Source: Diplosphaera chodatii
Taxonomy: Eukaryota > Chlorophyta > Trebouxiophyceae > Prasiolales > Stichococcaceae
Assembly: GCA_032358165.1 (NCBI GenBank)
Contig: JAALGY010000028.1
Location: forward strand, 1,178,001-1,242,000
Reading direction: 5' to 3'
Length of the DNA: 64,000 bases
The notes beneath the pieces were generated by a model, which was given only the letters and a program-made list of their open reading frames with translations, did not search any database and was not told where the DNA came from. A program made the position numbers and the translations under genes. Below are positions 46,347 through 59,179 of the stretch, in pieces (the first letter of the stretch is position 1; each line of letters opens with the position of its first letter).

Positions 46347-48784
46347 TTAGTAGTAGTTCTTGCGTGGGTTGCCCAGCGGGTTTGGGCGGTGCTTGTACCC
46401 CAGCTGCATGCGCTTCCGGTACAGGGTGTATGCATCATCACCCTCCTCAACTGCGCCATGCTCCTGTGGCAACCAGTCCGTCAATGCTCAGTGCTAATTA
46501 CAGAGCGTGGACCTCCTTGCAAAGCAGTATCATTGAGACGTGCCCATGACCAGTCAAGATGACCCCAACAACACACCTGCTTGCCAAGGCCGCCTTTGTT
46601 GCCTGCACCACTTGCTGTGCCCACAGCTGCCACAGGTGCACTGATGCCACTGCCAGAGGCCCCCAGACCCTGCACAGGTACGTAAAGCCCAAGCTGTGAT
46701 ACGTTCGGTGCATATGTGGTTACGGGAATCGCTATTGATGTGATGTCCTACTGGTCAACAAACACCGCGCTCCTGTGAGGTTGCATCATCGACCACAATA
46801 GTTCAGCTTGACAGTCAGTCATGCGCATTGCACAGCGACGCATCAGACCGGGGCCGCACCTCGCCCTCCTTCCAGCCCATCTTGGACAGCAATCGGTGGC
46901 CCACGTTGTCGGAGGAGATCTTGTTGCGCTCCTCCAGGGCTGCTGCGGCTGCCTTGCTGTGCTCATCGCCTGCATGCTGACAAGCTGTCTTGACTTGCTC
47001 CTCTAAGTGCAATTCCAGCAGTGCGTCCAGATGCCTTGGTATCACACAGTTATACCGTCTTTAAAATGTCTCACATCTACAGCATAGTGATGATGACAGC
47101 AGTCATGAACCTCACCTCCAGCTGCCAGGAGCTTGGCAAGTTCCTCAGGCGGGATGTAGTCCTGCGTAGCGACGGAAGCGAAACTCAGCGCTTGTGTGTC
47201 ACCAAGTCTCAGAGCTCGGCTGTACATTCACATTGTTACATGGTAGGTGCATATCCACACATGGCTGACCTGCATGTGGTGCCCGCGGCTGCCATCCTTC
47301 TTGACCACAGCCACCTGAGGCAGCAGAGGTGGACAGCGATCACGCAGGGGTTTGCACAGAGCATCTCCCATGACCGAGTCAGCAGGTCCATTGCCGATCA
47401 GGGTACCTGGCGCCTGCGGTCATACGAGGTTTCGTTCAGCAGCTCCACTTTCCGCTCCTTGGGCTTCGACTGCCGCTCGCGCTCCGCCGCCATGCGCTCG
47501 AACTTCTGCATGGCTGCAAGCGAGTCCTCTGCCGCCTTCTTATCGGCTGCCGCACTCGCTGCACCGCTGGACTGAGGCTCTGGCGGGGGCGCCGCTGCAG
47601 ATTGAGCAACATCAGCAGAGGCCTGCTGCGCTGCTGCTGGCTGCTGCTGCTGATGTGGCGGCGGCGGCGGCGCATTGCTGGGTGGTTGCCAGGGTGGCGC
47701 CGCTGCGGCATTGCCAGGGGACGGTTGTGGCGGTCCAGCGGCGGACGCATGGTGTGGCATCGGAGGCTGCTGCCATGGCTGTGGAGCTGCCCGCTGCGGC
47801 TGTTGCTGCCATGGCTGTGGAGGCGGGGGTGCCTGCTGCTGCCAAGGCGCCGCTGGTGGCGGCTGGAAGGGCTGCTGGGCCACCTGCTGCGGCGGTGGCG
47901 GCAGTGGCTGCTGAGAGGGCGGCGGCGGCGGCGACGGCAGCGACGGCTGCGGTGCTGCCTGTTGCTGTGCTGAACACGCTGGCGCTGATGATGACAAGGC
48001 GCCTGCTGCACAGTGTATCCAGTGAGCTTGATGTGCACAGGAGCAGGAGCATCAGCACTGCCAACAATTCATGATGACTTTGAATTCGGCACGTTGCACC
48101 ACGTTGAAAGCATGCAGCGCGCCTTGCTGGGTGGCGGCATACTGCCGCACTTTTGCATCATAATACTGATAGTCGCTGCAACCGGGGTCGAACAGGAACC
48201 TGCAAGTTTGTAGGCGAGGGTGAGGACTTCGCCACTCAGTATTCGGGTAGCACGCCACTTTCAGCAGGTGTGTTTGGCAGGGTGAGTGTCACGCGAATGC
48301 AGGTCAGTGTGATGCATTTTGCTCACTTGAAAGGGGTTTCGCCTGGGTTGCGCTCCTTTGTGATGGACTCAAAGGAGCGTCCGTTCTTCGCCACAAACTC
48401 CGCAAGCTTGTCGGCCACCTTTTGCACCTCGGGATCGGCAGGCGGTGGCGGCAGCGGCGGCGGCGCAGCAACAGCAGGCGCGCCCTCTGAAGCAGCACCA
48501 GCTCATGGGCACGGTCAGGCATGGTCCGGTACCGGCAGGCCGTTGGCATGCGCAGCGGGTGACGGTCTGCTGCAGCATGTGCAGACATGACTACAAATGG
48601 GAGCACGACAGCCTGTGCAACCTGTGCGCTGCTTTGCGGCTGCCTCGCCATCGCTGTCGCTGTCGTCTGCAAAGGCCGCTGCCAATTTGGGCTTTGGAGT
48701 GCCAAGGCCGAATGCAAGCTTGGGCTTGGTGGCCGACCGCTTGTTGACGCCGCCAAGGGAGAATGCAAAGCCGCTGCCTCCCAT
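46347..48784 (-). CDS. SUGP1: SURP and G-patch domain splicing factor (SUGP1/SF4-like)
   Basis: Nine exons on the minus strand: 48622-48784, 48327-48486, 48093-48199, 47407-48002, 47270-47314, 47116-47161, 46860-46969, 46577-46669 and 46347-46463; 478 aa. The start is MGGSGFAFSLGGVNKRS, followed by an acidic patch (DDSDSDGE). The SURP module contains KVADKLAEFVAKNGRSFESI, then KERNPGETPF and FLFDPGCSDYQYYDAKV. A Pro/Gln-rich linker covers most of exon 4. RKVELLNETSYDRRRQ and YIPPEELAKLL lead to the G-patch, which is split across introns: VGHRLLSKMGWKEGE|GLGASG, then NKGGLGKQ. It ends with MQLGYKHRPNPLGNPRKNYY, the invariant SUGP1 terminus. SUGP1 works with SF3B1 and a DEAH helicase in branch-site recognition in the spliceosome. 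The 48093 donor is the least certain junction. Confidence 0.92.
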
Positions 48785-49536
48785 GGTGGGAAGCTGGGCT
48801 GTGATTGCTCAAACTGTAGCTGCTGGCAGCAAAATATGGCGTTGTCTATTACAGTGATGGTCCGTGCGTCGTGAGCTGAGGGGTGGGGCCTCTGAAGCGT
48901 CTCACTGGACCAATTGAAGCATGCCACGCTATCTGACAGTGCTCATGCTGCAGGGATAACGCAAGGATGCAACATGTCGCCAGTTCTATCAGAGCAATTC
49001 TGCTTCCTGCAGGGGAGGAAGCAGGTGTCCTCCTCGCAGTTTGGTAAACCAGCTTGCTGCCCCGCACCGCGGACATAACTCGGTTGCACGACGCACCACA
49101 AGTGTCGGACTGCGTTGGTATTCAGGGTTCACAGCTGGCCCGTCCGCTTCGCTGCTGCTCGTTTCCAACTCGAGCACACTGCAGCAACATCAAAGTTGCA
49201 TTTCCTCTAGTGTGGTGACAGGTGCACCTTTTTGCTGCAGCTTGTGTATCGACCACACGAGCGGCTACAGCACGAGTGCGCCTGCCGCTGCTACCCAGCA
49301 TCGTTGGCGTGCTGATAGCTGGCTGCAGCAGCGAGCGCCGCATGCAGGAGCTCTGACTCCCTTGGTGTAGCGTCCAAACTATAAGTGGAAGTCGCAACAT
49401 CTGCTGAAGGAAGCCCTGCGACACGGTCTGCAGCGGTTTCAAGCTGCGTGGCCGCAGCAAGCGCGCCGCCGCGGGCGGCTGTTGCCGCCCAGCCACATGC
49501 TAGCGGGTTGCCACCGCCACCGCTGAGGCCGCTGCA
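48785..49536. other. Divergent intergenic region (SUGP1-like / RPB2)
   Basis: 750 bp between divergent starts of two nuclear mRNA-synthesis genes. Minus-strand frames at 48849-49177 show no domain and no splice link to the SUGP1-like gene. No RNA gene or repeat is seen. Confidence 0.45.
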
Positions 49537-52500
49537 ATGTACGGCGGCGATGCGGAGCCGGAGGAGGTCATCGATGCCGAGGCTGAAATCTCACAGGAGG
49601 ATGCGTGGGCTGTCATCTCCGCGTACTTCGAGGAGAAGGGCCTCGTGCGGCAGCAGCTGGACTCCTTCGATGAGTTCATCAACAGCAGCATGCAGGTCAG
49701 CAGCCACTCTGTATGTTGCTCATGTGCCTTGAGGTGTGCGTGAAGGGGGTTGAGGATTGTCACACAGCTCCCGGTGCAGCACCCTCGCACGCGGGATGAA
49801 GGGTTACAGCTGGGCGCAGAGGTGTTACAGCCTTGAGACAGCCCTCGACAGGCCTTGGCTCACGGTGCTGCAGGAGATTGTGGATGAGAACATGGAGCAT
49901 GTCGTCATCCCTCAGCAGCAGTACGACCCGTCAGCCGAGGTGGATGTTGAGGGCAAGGAGTATGTCATCAACTATGGGCAGATCTACCTGTCCAAGCCCA
50001 CCATGACGGAGGCCGACGGCGAGACGGGCATGCTGTTCCCCAAGGAGGCCCGCCTCCGCAACCTCACGTGAGTCCGCGCTGCTGCAGTTCCAGGTTCCGA
50101 TGCAGTTCCCTGCTGCAAGTGCATTGGGCACGGGGGGCCATCCCTGCTGCCTCATGCATGTGTCCTGAAGGTAACCTGCTTGGTCAATCGGAGCGCGTCT
50201 TCCTGCAGCTATGCAGCGCCGCTGTATGTGGACATGAAGAAGGTTGTGCGGACGAAGCTGCCCGAGGACGAGGGAGGCGAGTGGAGTGAGGATGTCGAAG
50301 AGTACCCTAAGGTCTTCATTGGCGAGGTGAGAACTCTCGGAACTTCGAGCTGGCCAGACTGCTGCACCCTGTGTGAGGAATCTGTGGGGCTGCAGCAACT
50401 CATGAGTGTGTCGCTGTCGCAGGTGCCCATCATGCTCCGGTCCAACTACTGCAGCCTGGCAGACAGGTCCGACAAGGAGCTCACAGATCTGGGCGAGTGC
50501 CAATATGACCAGGTGTGGATGCATTGCCGTCATGGGCATGCTTAGCATGCATAGTCATGCACGAACCCAATGCCCTGAAAGCGGAGTCTGCTTCTAAAAG
50601 CATTCATCCGAACGAGCTATCTCGCATGTTAAACCCGGCGTTGCTTCTGCGGCAGGGTGGCTATTTCGTTGTCAACGGCAGCGAGAAGGTGCTCATCGCC
50701 CAGGAGCGCATGGCCAACAACCATGTGGCCGTGTACAAGAAGCGGGATCACAAGTACTCTACTGTCGCAGAGTGCAGGTGTGCAGTGTGCATATGGGCCA
50801 GGAGAGTCAGAAGGAACATCGACATCTGCCGTAGCACCCTGCTGCTGCCCTCTTGCACATGTGAGGGATGACGACGCCCAACCACACCTTCGTCTCGCCC
50901 ATGTCAATCAGGCAGTGCTGGTCCTTGAGCGCAGGTCTGTGCTCGAAAACAGCATGCGCAGCAGCAGCAGCATCAGTGTGCGGCAGCTGGCCAAGTCGGC
51001 GGCCAAGGGCGGCGTGGGACAGTGCATCCGCACCACGCTGCCGTACATCCGCTCCGACGTACCTGTCCTCATCGTCTTCAAGGCCCTCGGCTTTGTGGTG
51101 AGCGCTGGGCAGCTGTTCCAGATGTGAGAGCATGGCATGGTTTAGATAGAAGGGCCGCGGCAGTTGCCTGCGCAACATATGGGCATTCAGCGCAAGCATC
51201 TTGCCCATCATGCTCAGACCTGCATGACACAGCACTGGAACCACACTTACACAATCAAGTGTCACTCAGACAGAAAGGGTGCTGCTGCATGGTCTGCTTG
51301 ACCCGCAGAATGGCAGGCAGGCAGGTGCGAAGCAGTGGTGTGGCATGGTACGGCGGATGCGGGTGCTGACATGTCTCCCGTGCCTGCTGTCCGCCAGGCC
51401 GACAAGGAGGCGCTGGCCCACATCGTGTACAACCTTGAGGGCGGGGAGGCGGGGGAGGTGGACGCGCAGATGGTGGAGGCGCTGCGGCCCTCCATCGAGG
51501 AGGCGGAGCCCATTGGCACGCAGGAGATGGCGCTCGACTACATCGGCAAGCGCGGCGCGCAGGTGGCCACCTGCTGCTCAAGCGGTGCATCATTGAGTGG
51601 ACACATATGCACTTGGCGCATGACCGTCCATGGCTTCGACGCCAGCAACAGGCTCTCAGTGAGCCTGCTCCTGCAGCATTGGTCCCACATCGTTGCAGGC
51701 CTTGAGTAGATCAATGGTCTGCCACAGGTTGGAGTGACACGGGAGAAGCGCATACAGTATGCCCGCGAGCTGTTGGAGAAGAACTTCCTGCCCCATGTCA
51801 GCATCAGCCCGGGATGCCAGACTGCCAAGGTGCGGTTTGACAAGCCACCGACAGCTTGTGCTGAAGCGAGTCTTTTGTAGGTGCCAATTGAAAATAAAAA
51901 TGGCAAGCACTCTCAGTTTTGAACATGCTTCCTGCTTCATTGCCATGACTGCTTGGTGGTCGTATCCAAGGGTGGGTTTGATGTTCCTAATGTGCTATAC
52001 ACAGGCGTTCTTCCTGGGGTACATGGTCCACCGCCTGCTCTTGGTGGCGCTGGGGCGGCGGGAGGACGACGACCGGGACCACTATGCAAACAAGCGCCTC
52101 GACCTGGGCGGCCCCCTGCTCGCGCAGCTGTTCCGCCAGCTGTTCCGCAAGCTGTCCAAGGACGTCAAGAACTATGTGCAGGTTGGTCGCTGGCATGAGA
52201 CAGCCAAGGGCCGAAGGGCCGAGGCAACATACACATTCATGCATGCTGGATGCAACTTTCAAAGTGACACAGCAAGGAACCCAACATACGAGCCAACGAC
52301 TGGATGCACGCCGTTGCAGAGGTGCGTGGACAAGGGGAAGGAGATCAACCTGACGGCGGCGGTGAGCAAGGACACCATCACCAGGGGCCTGCGCTACGCT
52401 GTGGCCACCGGCAACTGGGGCCAGCAGGGCACGGCTGACCTGCGCGCAGGCGTCTCCCAGGTGCTGCACAGCTACCAGGATTAGTGCATGCAGCACCCCA

Positions 52501-55500
52501 CTCGCACAGCGTCGCCCTGCCAACAGTGCTGTGTGAGATGGCGGTCTGACGGGAACCCCGCCATGCTGCAGGTGCTGAACAGGCTGGCGTATGCCAGCAC
52601 GCTGTCGCATCTGCGGCGCATCAACTCGCCGGTCGGCCGGGAGGGCAAGCTGGCCAAGCCGCGGCAGCTGCACAACACGCAGTGGGGCATCATCTGCCCC
52701 GCGGAGACGCCCGAGGGCCAGGCGTGCGGCCTGGTGCGCGCCCCGGCCGCCTTGCCCCGCTTTGCACGGCTGGCCTGCCCTGTATCAATTGCACTTGCTG
52801 CTCTTGGCGTGCCTTTCCCTGGCACTGTCAGCTCGGCAGCACAGTGAGCCATGCCACCCCTGCTGACGCAGGTCAAGAACCTGGCGCTCATGGCGTACAT
52901 CAGCGTGGGCTGCTCCAGCCTGCCGGTGCTGGAGTTCCTGGACGAGTGGGGCGTGGAAAGGCTCGAGAGCATCAACCCCCGCATTGTGCCCAATGCCACC
53001 AAGGTTGCCATACTGCTGCCCATTGCACAGCAATCATCGTTGAGGACATACTATCCAACCCTGTAGCGCTGAATGCACAGCGTGGAAGTTCTCATTATGA
53101 GGAGCAATTACAAGCTGGTGCCGCAGGTCTTCATGAATGGCCAGTGGGTCGGCGTGCACCGCGACCCGACGACGCTGGTGCAGGCGCTGCGCGACATGCG
53201 CCGAGTGGTTGACATCAACACCGAGGTGTGGCAACCAACGTTGAATGCTGCAGAGTGCTTTGGCTTGATTCTCTGGCGCACTGAACATTCCCTGCCAAGA
53301 TTCGTGATAGTGCATTGCAGTCCTCATACCATGGCGCTGCATGAGGCAACCGCATGCGCCAAGGCAGTGAATGAACCCCCGACATGACCTTTGCTGCGTC
53401 TCTTCACAGGTGGGGGTGGTGCACGACATCCGGCTGCAGGAACTGCGGCTTTATGGCGATGCGGGGCGCTGCTGCCGCCCGCTGTTCATCGTGGAGGACC
53501 AGCAGCTGCTCATCAAGAAGGTGCGCTGGCTGCTGCAGGTGGTACTGGGTCGCTACCGTGGTATGTGGCTCACACCCTGACCAAACCAAGCACTCGCACC
53601 ATGATGGGTCACGTTTATGCAGGGCCACATCCACAAGCTGAGCACCCGGGATATGTCGCAGTACAGCTGGCAGGACCTCATCTTCGGTGGCATCGTCGAG
53701 TGCGCATCTTGTCATATTGGCAGAACTGCAGCAGCCGATGCAGTTATCTGCATTGCTACTGAAGTTGCTGCGACACATTTGCTGAGATACCATGGAGGCC
53801 TCATTCACATGCTGTGCTTTGGTCAGGTATGTGGACACTGAGGAGGAGGAGACGACGATGATTGCCATGCACATCGGCGACCTGCACTCGGCACGTGCTG
53901 CGATCGCCCAGGGTGGCCACGCATACTCATCGTCCTACACCCACTGCGAGGTGCGCAGTGTTTCACTGTGGGACGGCCCTCGTCCCGGTATATGTTGTTT
54001 CGTCATCATGTGTAGTATCATTGCGCCAGACGGCCAGCGTGAAGACTGGCTGTGCTCCACGCAGATCCACCCATCCATGATTCTGGGCGTGTGCGCCAGC
54101 ATCATTCCATTCCCAGACCACAACCAGTCACCACGCAACTGTTATCAGTCGGCCATGGGCAAGCAGGCCATGGGTATGTTTCTCACGGAACAAGTCCTGT
54201 GGCGCATGCACCCGCAGCTATGACCGGCATGGTTCTCTTCCCATTAACTAGGACATAACAGTCGTGCTGTCGTGGTGCAGGCATGTACATGACCAACTAC
54301 CAAGTCCGCATGGACACACAGGCGTATGTGCTCTACTACCCTCAGGTGACAACAAGTGAAGTTGGTGTGGACCTAAAGCAGCAGTCAATACGTTGCATTG
54401 TCTCTGCAAGCAGAGTCCCTGCAGCAACGGTGAACATGCTGGTGCGTCGTCGCGACAGAAGCCGCTGGTCACCACGCGCGCCATGGAGTACCTGCACTTC
54501 CGGGAGCTGCCAGCGGGGCACAACGCCATCGTGGCCATCGCCTGCTACTCGGGCTACAACCAGGAGGACTCCGTCATGTTCAACCAGTCGTCCATCGACC
54601 GTGGCTTCTTCCGCTCCATGTTCTTCCGCTCCTACAGGGTGGGCCGCCTGTCATTGCAGCAACCACATGTTCTTCCGCTCCTACAGGGTGGGCCGCCTGT
54701 CATTGCAGCAACCAACATGAACAGTTTAGTTGTACTGCAGTCAAGCTGCGCTACTGCAGCCATAGAATGTTGTCAGTCACCGTGCTACATCAGGCTATCA
54801 GTGACCTGCATACGCGGTGTGGACCATGCCAACACTGCTCTCTGCATCGACGCAGGCGGAGGAGAAGAAGCAGGGCAGCATGGTGCAGGAGGTCATCGAG
54901 CGGCCGACGCGGGAGACGACGGCGGCGATGGGCGCGGGCACCTACGACAAGCTGGACGACGACGGCATCGCGCCCCCCGGCACCCGCGTGTCCGGCGGCG
55001 ACGTCATCATGGGTGCGTCTGGGCGCTGCGTCCTTGCGCTTCCTCATCCCTGAACTGCTACAATGCACAGAGTGGATGTTCCCCCGTTGGGGCCAGATGT
55101 CAGAGATGGCTGTCAACCAGGGAGCAACCGGCTTGCCAACTCTGTGCAAAAAACGGTGCGGAAGCTGAGCGTGGGTGGCGGGGCTGCAGGCAAGACGGCG
55201 CCGATGCCGGAGGACCCCAGCGGCGCGGTGCAGCGCTTCACCAAGAAGGACTGCTCCACGGCGCTGCGCCAGTCGGAGTCGGGCATGGTGGACCAGGTGC
55301 TGCTGACCACCAACAACGAGGGCCAGCGCTTCGTGAAGATGCGGGTGCGCATTCGTCTGCACAGATGCTGCTCATGGTGTCTGACGGCTGCAGCAGCAAC
55401 TGCTAAGCACTCGAGGATCCCATCAGTCTCAGTCATGGCAACACCTGAGATAGCAGTTGGTCTGTGCAGTGGCAGGTGCCTGCATTGTCTCCAAGCGGGT

Positions 55501-57056
55501 GCTGTGTCTCTATGCGCTGCAGGTGCGGTCGATCAGGATACCGCAGGTGGGTGACAAGTTTGCCAGCCGCCACGGGCAGAAGGGCACCATCGGCATCACC
55601 TACACCTCCGAGGACATGCCCTTCACCCAGGTGCGCTGCTCCAACAGCCCAGCAAGGATTGATGTTGTGCTCATGCTCTGCTGCTCATCGTCTGCCAGCA
55701 GGCATATCCGTCTGCACTGGAAGCATGGCCAATGTTGCCGGCACCTGCAGGAGGGCATCGTGCCGGACATCATCATCAACCCGCATGCCATCCCCTCCCG
55801 CATGACCATTGGGCACCTGGTCGAGTGCCTCATGAGCAAGGTGCTCAGCGCTCACCATGCTGCACCCTGTTCCTCGTCCCCCCCGACCGCGCTGTACTGC
55901 TGCGCCGTTTGGGGTGCTCCACGTGTGATCATGTACATGCATGTGGCTTGGCAGAGGAAGTGGACATCGATCTATCTGTTGGTGCGTCACGCAGGTTGCG
56001 GCGCTGGTCGGCAAGGAGGGTGATGCGACGCCCTTCACCACCGTGACGGTGGAAAACATCTCCACCGCGCTGCACAAGTGCGGCTACCAGTCCCGCGGCT
56101 GGGAGGTCATGTACAACGGCCACACCGGGCGCCGACTGCAGGTGTGCACCTGCGTGGCGTTGAGATCCTGGCTAGCCTCACAAGAATGACGCTCAGTGCT
56201 CGCATTGTCATCCTGCTGCCAAGTGCTGTGCTTCATGCAAACGTCACACAACTGCTTCCTGCAACGCCCACAGTCTCCAAATGCGCACTGCCCAGGCGAT
56301 GATCTTCCTGGGCCCGACGTACTACCAGCGGCTGAAGCACATGGTGGACGACAAGATCCACTCGCGGGGGCGGGGCCCGGTGCAGATCCTGACACGGCAG
56401 CCGGTGGAGGGCCGCGCGCGCGACGGCGGCCTGCGCTTCGGCGAGATGGAGCGCGACTGCATCATCTCCCATGGCACCGCCGCCTTCCTCAAGGTGCAGC
56501 CGCCGCCCCTGGCACGCCCGGTTGTGTGCTTGGAGCTAAGCACAAACACGCATGGGGCCCCGAACCGCACCCTTGTTGCCAGCTATGGCCTGCACCCCGC
56601 AGTCTTGAGCATATGTGTCGTCTTCAGATGGACGTCGGTGTCGCTTACAGAGTTTGATGCCCGATGCAGGAGCGGCTGTTTGATCAGAGTGACGCCTACC
56701 GGGTGCATGTGTGCGAGAAGTGCGGCCTCATCGCGGTCGCCAACTTGAAGAAGGGCCAGCTGTACTGCCTCAACTGCAAGCGCACGACCGGCATCGTGCA
56801 GGTGCTGCACGCTGCCTGTGCACTGTCTTTGTGATGTGTTGGGTCGTGCCACACCACTGGTAGGATCTACATACAGATGTGCTGACACCAGTGCTTTGCA
56901 GCGAGCTGGTCAACCTGTCATGAAGCAAACATAGCGAGCCGATGAAACCAACTGCGATGTCTCTATCATCTGCAGGTGTTCCTGCCATATGCTTGCAAGC
57001 TGCTGTTCCAGGAGCTCATGGCGATGCAAGTCCTGCCACGGTTATATGTCGGTTGA
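49537..57056 (+). CDS. RPB2: RNA polymerase II second-largest subunit RPB2
   Basis: 27 exons, all phases closing to 1185 aa (plant RPB2 about 1188): 49537-49695, 49874-50067, 50209-50326, 50423-50512, 50656-50777, 50935-51097, 51398-51562, 51728-51829, 52005-52181, 52320-52460, 52572-52733, 52872-53003, 53127-53225, 53410-53520, 53623-53699, 53827-53950, 54065-54173, 54281-54345, 54459-54638, 54856-55012, 55190-55344, 55523-55630, 55751-55840, 55995-56141, 56296-56493, 56670-56801, 56976-57056. Landmarks: [58 protein letters not shown], the catalytic-site acidic pair in [18 protein letters not shown], the Lys in [15 protein letters not shown], and [11 protein letters not shown]. The C-terminal zinc site is [11 protein letters not shown]...CLNCK. 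It ends [15 protein letters not shown] tandem duplication lies at the end of exon 19. It forms the Pol II active centre together with RPB1. Confidence 0.98.
54618..54715 (+). repeat. 49-bp tandem duplication spanning an RPB2 5' splice site
   Basis: Bases 54618-54666 are repeated directly at 54667-54715 with one difference at the last position (48 of 49 identical). Each copy holds the exon end encoding MFFRSYR, the donor AGG|GTGGGC and the first intron bases. The first copy's donor gives a 180-nt exon in frame. Using the second would add 49 nt and shift the frame. Confidence 0.93.
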
Positions 57057-57483
57057 ACAGATTCCACGGCAAGCACAGCAAGCTGCAGACTAGGCTGCTG
57101 TCACGACGATGAGCATCTGACCACAGTGCTATGTTTTGCAAGTGCTTGCCTTACATGTCCTGGTTGTTTGGGGCGCGCTCTGCCCATTAGATATTGTAGT
57201 CGGCAAGTAAATGCGCAGGTTTCTGTGTAAAATGGTGTGTACCGGAACATACGATATGAAACAGCATGCAAGATCAGTTTAGGCTGCACCAGAAACCACA
57301 AGGTTGACGGATCACTACGAACACAGAGGACAGTCTCATCTCTCTTGTCATCGTTATTGTACAGCGTCAGCAGGGGCAGCCTGACACTGCCAGGGCCTGC
57401 CTCGGAGTTCTGAACTCTGCCACACCGAGTTGTCAGGGACAAGCTGATACATCCCACTGCTTACGAGACCTCAACTGGGGGAG
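57057..57483. other. Convergent intergenic region
   Basis: 427 bp between the RPB2 and SPX-protein stops. A 118-codon minus-strand frame (57101-57457) has no domain and overlaps what should be 3' UTR. I call no gene. Confidence 0.5.
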
Positions 57484-59179
57484 CTAGGCGCCGCCGCTTT
57501 GGTGGCGATGCTGCTGCTGAGGCAGGGAGAACGGTGCTTGGGGTGTGCGCATTCGAGCCCAGTTCCTGCACTTGAAAGTGTCGCACTCAGGGGCCTCGAG
57601 TGTTGGGTGAACTTCCTCCCGTCACGCAAACTGCCCTGCAGCCATGGAAATTACACGTTGACCCACACACACCCACATCCGCCGGCGCACCTGCCACATG
57701 CTGAGGGCTGCCTGGGTGCGCTTCAGCACCTCCGCCTGTGTGGCGCGCCCCCTGCCGGGGCTGTACACGCCCGACGTGGCGGCAGCGGCTGCAGCGAGGG
57801 CGGGGTGTCTTACGGGGCTGTCAGGCGCTGACCTGGCGGGCGGGCTGTCACCCGCTGGACTCGCGTCGTCGCCTGGCTGCACATCTGCCGTGACGGCAGC
57901 TGGAGCGGCGTCAGCGGCTGCTGCGCTCGCTGCCGACGCCGCCGGCGCGGCTGCTGGGGCGCTGGCAGCGCTGGGAGTGCTGCGGGGCAGCTTCAGCACC
58001 GCCTCCACCTCCTCTACCATGTCGCTGATGCAGTCTGTCGAGTAAAACGGCTGCACCAGCATAAACGCCAGCACTCACGTGGACCGAGGGTGGTGTGCAA
58101 GCAACGAGATGTACGTGACAGTGTCTCACGGTGTGCTTCCTGCCCCTGGTGCTGCAGCATGCCAGCTGGCCGCACCTGCTGCAAGGCGTTGGCGAGGTAA
58201 GAAGCTCGCAGCTGCACGTGCCCCTTGGACACCTTGTCATGCTTCTTCAGGATCTTGCTGAGCCCCGTGACGTTCAGCGTGCTCCAGTGCAGCAGCAGCA
58301 CCAGCTCGCCTGCACACATCAACGCAGCAACTGAAAACAACCCTCCCGCCCACGGGACACTCTGGACAAAGGCAGCACGCTGCGCATGCAGCGGCTGCGC
58401 AACAGCAGCCGGCAGGAAGCGGGAAGCGTACCATGGAACAGCACCAGCTCCTGCTGCGCGGCGGCCAGCTGCGGGGGCGTGGCCGCGGCCGACAGGCACT
58501 GCTTCAGGACGGGCAGCCGCACGATCGCGTCCTCCTCAGCGTCCATGAAAAACTCGTTGAAGTTCGACAGGTCCTGCGTTGCAATAACCAGAGGGTCACC
58601 ACTTGTGAGGGTTGTCGATGCGGCTGGTGACGCTCGGGCGGTCATGCTGGCGCAAGTTGGTAAAAATCACGGCACATACCTCATTCAACATGGACACAAA
58701 GGCTGCTTCCTCTGCTGTCAGATCCCGCCGCGCTGCCTCCTGTTGGCATGACAGCCCAGCATCAGATTTCATGCCGACACGGTGACGTTGTCAGGCAGTG
58801 TAGGCATGGCAGGTTGCAACTGCTGCACGTGCTCACCAGTTCTGCGAGGTTGCCGCAGCTGCCGGTACGCAGCTGGTCGGCCACGGCTGCGAGCTCCGCT
58901 TGATCAACCGCCGCTGAGGCTTGTGTTCCTGCTGAGAAGAGTGCCTACAGCATGAGCGCCGCTGGCCAAACAGATCAGCACATGCAGAGCTGGAGTGAAG
59001 CGCACCATACGTGCGGCCAGCAATCTGGCATCCTGCATTAGCGTCACACCTTCTGCCTCCTGGTTCATGGCCTGCGACATGACCTTCAGCTGCTTCTTCA
59101 GCTCGCCGAAGCGGAGGTACAGTGACCTTGTGGTCTCCCCGCCGCCGATGCCGCTCTTCAATAGCTTGTTGAACTTCAT
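57484..59179 (-). CDS. SPX-domain protein
   Basis: Seven exons on the minus strand: 59050-59179, 58837-58919, 58680-58739, 58432-58573, 58176-58309, 57691-58050 and 57484-57516; 313 aa. The SPX domain occupies about residues 1-190: MKFNKLLKSGIGG and FGELKKQLKVM, then LTAEEAAFVSMLNE, NFNEFFMDAEEDAIVRL, TLNVTGLSKILKKHDKVSKG and PFYSTDCISDMVEEVEAVL. The lysines of the first helix and of KILKKHDK are those that bind inositol pyrophosphates in SPX domains. The C-terminal tail is Ala/Pro/Ser-rich with no EXS, MFS, VTC or RING domain, so this is a stand-alone SPX protein, a class that signals phosphate status by binding transcription factors or enzymes. The tiny last exon (QQHRHQSGGA) is phase-consistent but not confirmed; a different terminal exon nearby is possible. 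Confidence 0.87.

Noticed and set aside
53950..54173. Cys replacing the usual Thr in the RPB2 segment [16 protein letters not shown]
   Set aside because: A single conservative-size change outside the acidic catalytic residues; not enough to claim altered function.
54667..54720. Extra RPB2 exon encoded by the second copy of the 49-bp duplication
   Set aside because: 49 nt is not a multiple of three, and inclusion would break the RPB2 frame before the next exon.
57101..57457. 118-codon minus-strand frame between RPB2 and the SPX gene
   Set aside because: No motif and located in convergent 3' UTR space.
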